The translations under genes were made by a program, and so were the position numbers. From NCBI GenBank assembly GCA_022841905.1, contig JALHQO010000008.1, forward strand, positions 62,001-126,000: DNA of 64,000 nucleotides. The letters are read 5' to 3'. The DNA comes from Hyphomonadaceae bacterium. GTDB taxonomy: Bacteria > Pseudomonadota > Alphaproteobacteria > Caulobacterales > Aquidulcibacteraceae. Shown here piece by piece: positions 61,844 to 64,000 of this stretch (position 1 is its first letter; each line of letters starts with the position of its first letter). The notes below the pieces were generated by a model. The model saw only the letters and a list, made by a program, of their open reading frames with translations, did not search any database and was not told the origin of the DNA.

Positions 61844-62526
61844 GTCAGCCTCACGCGCTTCAACGCGCCTATCCCACATCTCCCTACTGAATCCCGCACA
61901 CAATCAACGCGCGTCACAAAATCTATCCCACACCCACAAACCCGAGCGATACTGCGCCCGTCCCTGGCACGGGAGGTTCATGGGCTAGCCGAGCCACACG
62001 AGCGCGAGGGACGGGATCGAGCGTGAGACAGCCGGCGTGAGTGCGTTTTTAAGGTAGTGCGCACAGCAGAAGCGTCGGGGTCCGGGACAACGGCAAAGTC
62101 CCGCACGCCGCCAGGGCCTTGGGGTATGACCTGCGTAAAAAGCGCAAACCCAAGACCAGGCGAGCACAGATCTCCACGGGGCGCGCGAAGCGCGCGGCGA
62201 CGTTCAGAGATGAACGCCGCACCCCACAACTAAACCAGCGCGGATCGCGCGCCCCGTTCTCCCGCTCTCGCGTGAGCGAGAGCGTCCGCCGAAGCCTTGG
62301 CGTAGGCGGATCGAGACACCGATGGCGAATGGAGCGGGTCGCGCCGCTCACGAACGCTGCGCGAATTCTAGCCCGTCATTCCGGTCGCGCGGAGTGCGGG
62401 CCGGAACCCAGGGGCCACAGGCGCGTCGTTTGCCCCTGGGTTCCGGGCTCAATGCTACGCATTGCCCCGGAATGACGGATTGAGCTTAAGTGGCTACGCT
62501 GATGCTTGGGCCGAGGGGAAACACCA
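61844..62526. other. Long non-coding region with structured and palindromic sequence
   Basis: About 680 bases without a gene I can support. Several short frames exist, all arginine/serine-rich shadows. From about 61960 to 62240 the sequence is unlike coding DNA. It has a strong inverted repeat around 62180-62220 (GCGCGCGAAGCGCGC) and a CGCTCTCG/CGAGAGCG palindrome at 62264-62283. The distal part is a nested palindrome at 62373-62478. The region may carry an RNA gene or a repeat family; I could not name either. Confidence 0.5.
62373..62478. repeat. Nested intergenic palindromic element (GTCATTCCGG type)
   Basis: Outer arms CCGTCATTCCGG (62373-62384) and CCGGAATGACGG (62467-62478) are perfect complements. 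Inner arms CCGGAACCCAGGGGC (62401-62415) and GCCCCTGGGTTCCGG (62432-62446) are also perfect, giving a cruciform-capable 106-base unit. Palindromes with GTCATTCCGG ends are frequent between genes in alphaproteobacteria, as I recall; this is probably one copy of a dispersed family. Confidence 0.8.
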
Positions 62527-63297
62527 ATGCTGATGCGCCGTATTCGCGAGCACGTGACCGCGCACAATTGGTTCGCCGTCGGCATCGATCTCGTCATCGT
62601 CGTGCTCGGCGTCTTCCTCGGCACGCAGGTCAGCAATTGGAACGCCGAGCGCCTCGCCCACGAAGCCGGCGACAGCTACCGCGCTCGCATCGTCCGCGAT
62701 CTGGAAAACAATCAGAGCGATCTGCAAAGCCGCGAAGCCTACTTCACTCAGGTCCGCGCCTTCGCGCTGCAAGTGCTCGGCGATCTCGACGGCAGCGCGC
62801 GCCTGTCGGACGAGCAATTCCTGATCGCCGCCTATCAGGCGACGCAGATCTATCCGCGCCCGCTCACGCGCGGCTCCTATGATGAGATTCAGTCCGTCGG
62901 CGCGCTCGACACGCTGGGCAGTGTCAGCACGCGCGACAACATCGCGAATTATTACGTTGCCGTTGAGACGAGCGAAGCCACGTTCCGCAACGTGCCGCCG
63001 TATCGCGAAATCGTCCGCCGCGCGATCCCGTACCAGGTGCAGGCGCGGATACGGGAGGCCTGCGCGGAAGAGATGATCACAGCGACGACTGGCCTCGCGC
63101 GCTTGACGCTGCCCGAAAGCTGCACGCTAGCGATGGATCGCAGTGAACTGGCGCAAGCCGCCGCGCGCGTCCGCGCGACGCCGGGTCTGGAACTCGATGT
63201 GACGCGTTTGCTTGCCGATTTAGATCAGAAGCTGATCCAAACAGAACGCTCCCAAACGCGCGCCGCGAGCCTCGCTGACGAACTCTCGGAGCGCTAG
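62527..63297 (+). CDS. Membrane-anchored protein of unknown function (DUF6090-like)
   Basis: A 256-residue protein. A short basic start (MLMRRIREHVTAHNW) leads into one membrane segment at about residues 17-37 (FAVGIDLVIVVLGVFLGTQV), followed by the family-typical SNWNAERLAHE. The remainder is a helical domain (YRARIVRDLENNQSDLQS; SYDEIQSVGALDTLGSV) that probably lies in the periplasm, and ends with a coiled-coil-like tail. I recall many copies in Caulobacterales and Xanthomonadales, with no known function. GAGGGGAA lies 8-14 bases before the ATG at 62527. Confidence 0.8.
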   Translation: MLMRRIREHVTAHNWFAVGIDLVIVVLGVFLGTQVSNWNAERLAHEAGDSYRARIVRDLENNQSDLQSREAYFTQVRAFALQVLGDLDGSARLSDEQFLIAAYQATQIYPRPLTRGSYDEIQSVGALDTLGSVSTRDNIANYYVAVETSEATFRNVPPYREIVRRAIPYQVQARIREACAEEMITATTGLARLTLPESCTLAMDRSELAQAAARVRATPGLELDVTRLLADLDQKLIQTERSQTRAASLADELSER

Positions 63298-64000
63298 CGC
63301 TTCAACGCCCCAAACGGCACAACCTTGTTCTCAACATCGTGCCCAATATCCGCCCGGCCGAGATACGCGATGCCAGCTCTGTCGCACCAATAGCGGATCA
63401 TCTCTTCTTCAGTCGCGCCGAACGGTTTGTCGTTCTCGATCACGTCGCTGACGCGTCCGAGCTTGATCCCCTTCACGCTGCGCACGTTGGCGGAGGAGGT
63501 GATTTGGAAGAGGGCGCGGTCGAGCCGGTAAAGGTACTCCCCCACATCTTCGAGCATCAGCACATGGCCGCTCAAATCCGGCTCCAGCGACGTACCGAGC
63601 ATCGACTGAAACACCGTGATGTTGAACGCCGCAGTCTTGCCGTCGAACATGACGCCCAGTTCCAGGCTTTCAGGGGAGCGGTCGATCATCCACGAGAGCG
63701 CCCTCTTCACCGCCCCCTCTCCGCCTGGCCGCGTCATGTCGACGGGAATAGGGCCATGCGCCACGTTCTCGTAACCGCGCGCATAAAGCCCGCCGAGAAT
63801 GGCGCCATTGTCGCTGTAGCCGAGATAGGTTTTGGCGCGCGAAGCCGGCGTGAGCTGATCCAGCGCCGCCTCGGCAATGCGGCATGCGCCATAGCCGCCG
63901 CGCGCGAACCACAGCACGTCGAGCGACGGGTCGTTGGCGAATTCCACGAACGCGGCCAGCCGCGCCGCATCATCGCCTGCGAAATGACCCGCCGTGTAGA
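63294..64000 (-). CDS. ldcA: LD-carboxypeptidase (S66 muramoyltetrapeptide carboxypeptidase), 5' end outside the window
   Basis: The frame is open to base 64000, so the N-terminus is cut by the window edge; about 235 codons are visible. LdcA removes the terminal D-Ala from muropeptide tetrapeptides during peptidoglycan recycling. The family triad is readable: Ser in LGYSDNGAILGGLYARG, Glu in HVLMLEDVGEYLYRLDRAL, and His in GHDVENKVVPFGALKR. VLWFARGGYGACRI is the substrate-pocket motif. A GTG inside the frame at 63947 would give an N-truncated protein and is not a real start. It converges with the unknown membrane protein gene, overlapping by 4 bases. Confidence 0.9.
   Translation of the reverse strand, partial: YTAGHFAGDDAARLAAFVEFANDPSLDVLWFARGGYGACRIAEAALDQLTPASRAKTYLGYSDNGAILGGLYARGYENVAHGPIPVDMTRPGGEGAVKRALSWMIDRSPESLELGVMFDGKTAAFNITVFQSMLGTSLEPDLSGHVLMLEDVGEYLYRLDRALFQITSSANVRSVKGIKLGRVSDVIENDKPFGATEEEMIRYWCDRAGIAYLGRADIGHDVENKVVPFGALKR

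Noticed and set aside
61978-62351. Overlapping short minus-strand frames in the long gap
   Set aside because: They are Arg/Ser/Pro-rich with no ribosome sites and overlap each other; more likely a repeat or RNA element than proteins.

Overview
This is a high-GC, gene-dense stretch of an alphaproteobacterial chromosome. The gene sets are typical of Caulobacterales/Hyphomonadaceae-like bacteria: ptsP to ispG to prfA-prmC-DUF4167; an IscR-led suf operon; tig-clpP-clpX-lon-hup; recG / sdhE-mfd followed by a PopA-like degenerate GGDEF protein. That placement is inferred from gene content and order, not from a database search. Almost everything is chromosomal housekeeping. I see no prophage, insertion sequence, CRISPR array or conjugation gene.

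Layout. 1-6.9 kb: the 3' part of ptsP (truncated by the window edge), a RodZ-like HTH membrane protein, ispG, a small unknown protein, prfA, prmC and a DUF4167 protein. 6.9-15.1 kb: an alpha/beta hydrolase divergent from a long Fe-S assembly operon (iscR, a NifS/IscS-type desulfurase, sufB, a small membrane protein, sufC, sufD, sufS, a SufT-type DUF59 protein, an A-type carrier, a TfoX-like protein). A near-consensus type-1 IscR box precedes iscR. 15-21 kb: crotonase, diguanylate cyclase, coniferyl-type aldehyde dehydrogenase, RhlE-type helicase and a small lipoprotein. 21-29 kb: parE, an outer-membrane barrel, the glnB-glnA nitrogen pair, a histidine phosphatase, NAD(P)H-hydrate repair, an unknown membrane protein, a secreted nuclease and tRNA-Leu.

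29.5-38 kb is the protein quality-control block: trigger factor, clpP, a secreted protein of unknown function, clpX, lon (with a sigma-32-like promoter) and HU. An NDUFS4-like complex I subunit and tRNA-Arg follow, separated by a long hairpin repeat. 38-50 kb: host-attachment-like protein, sulfurtransferase, cyclopropane fatty acid synthase, photolyase, glycosyltransferase, recG, sdhE, mfd and the PopA-like protein. 50-61.4 kb: AMACR-type racemase, scoAB, an outer-membrane coiled-coil/barrel protein, tRNA-Ser, rlpA, dacC and a tight run tmk-holB-tatD-MBL-mazG. 61.4-64 kb: an SMI1/KNR4 protein, about 680 bp of non-coding, repeat-bearing DNA, an unknown membrane-anchored protein and an LD-carboxypeptidase cut by the window edge.

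No wholly new multi-gene system stands out. The most informative observations are regulatory or concern single genes: the IscR box, the PopA-like c-di-GMP receptor candidate, the unknown secreted gene with tandem ATATCGATAT palindromes between clpP and clpX, the lon heat-shock promoter, a hairpin over a crotonase ribosome site, a coupled membrane protein inside the suf operon, and several classes of intergenic palindromic repeat.
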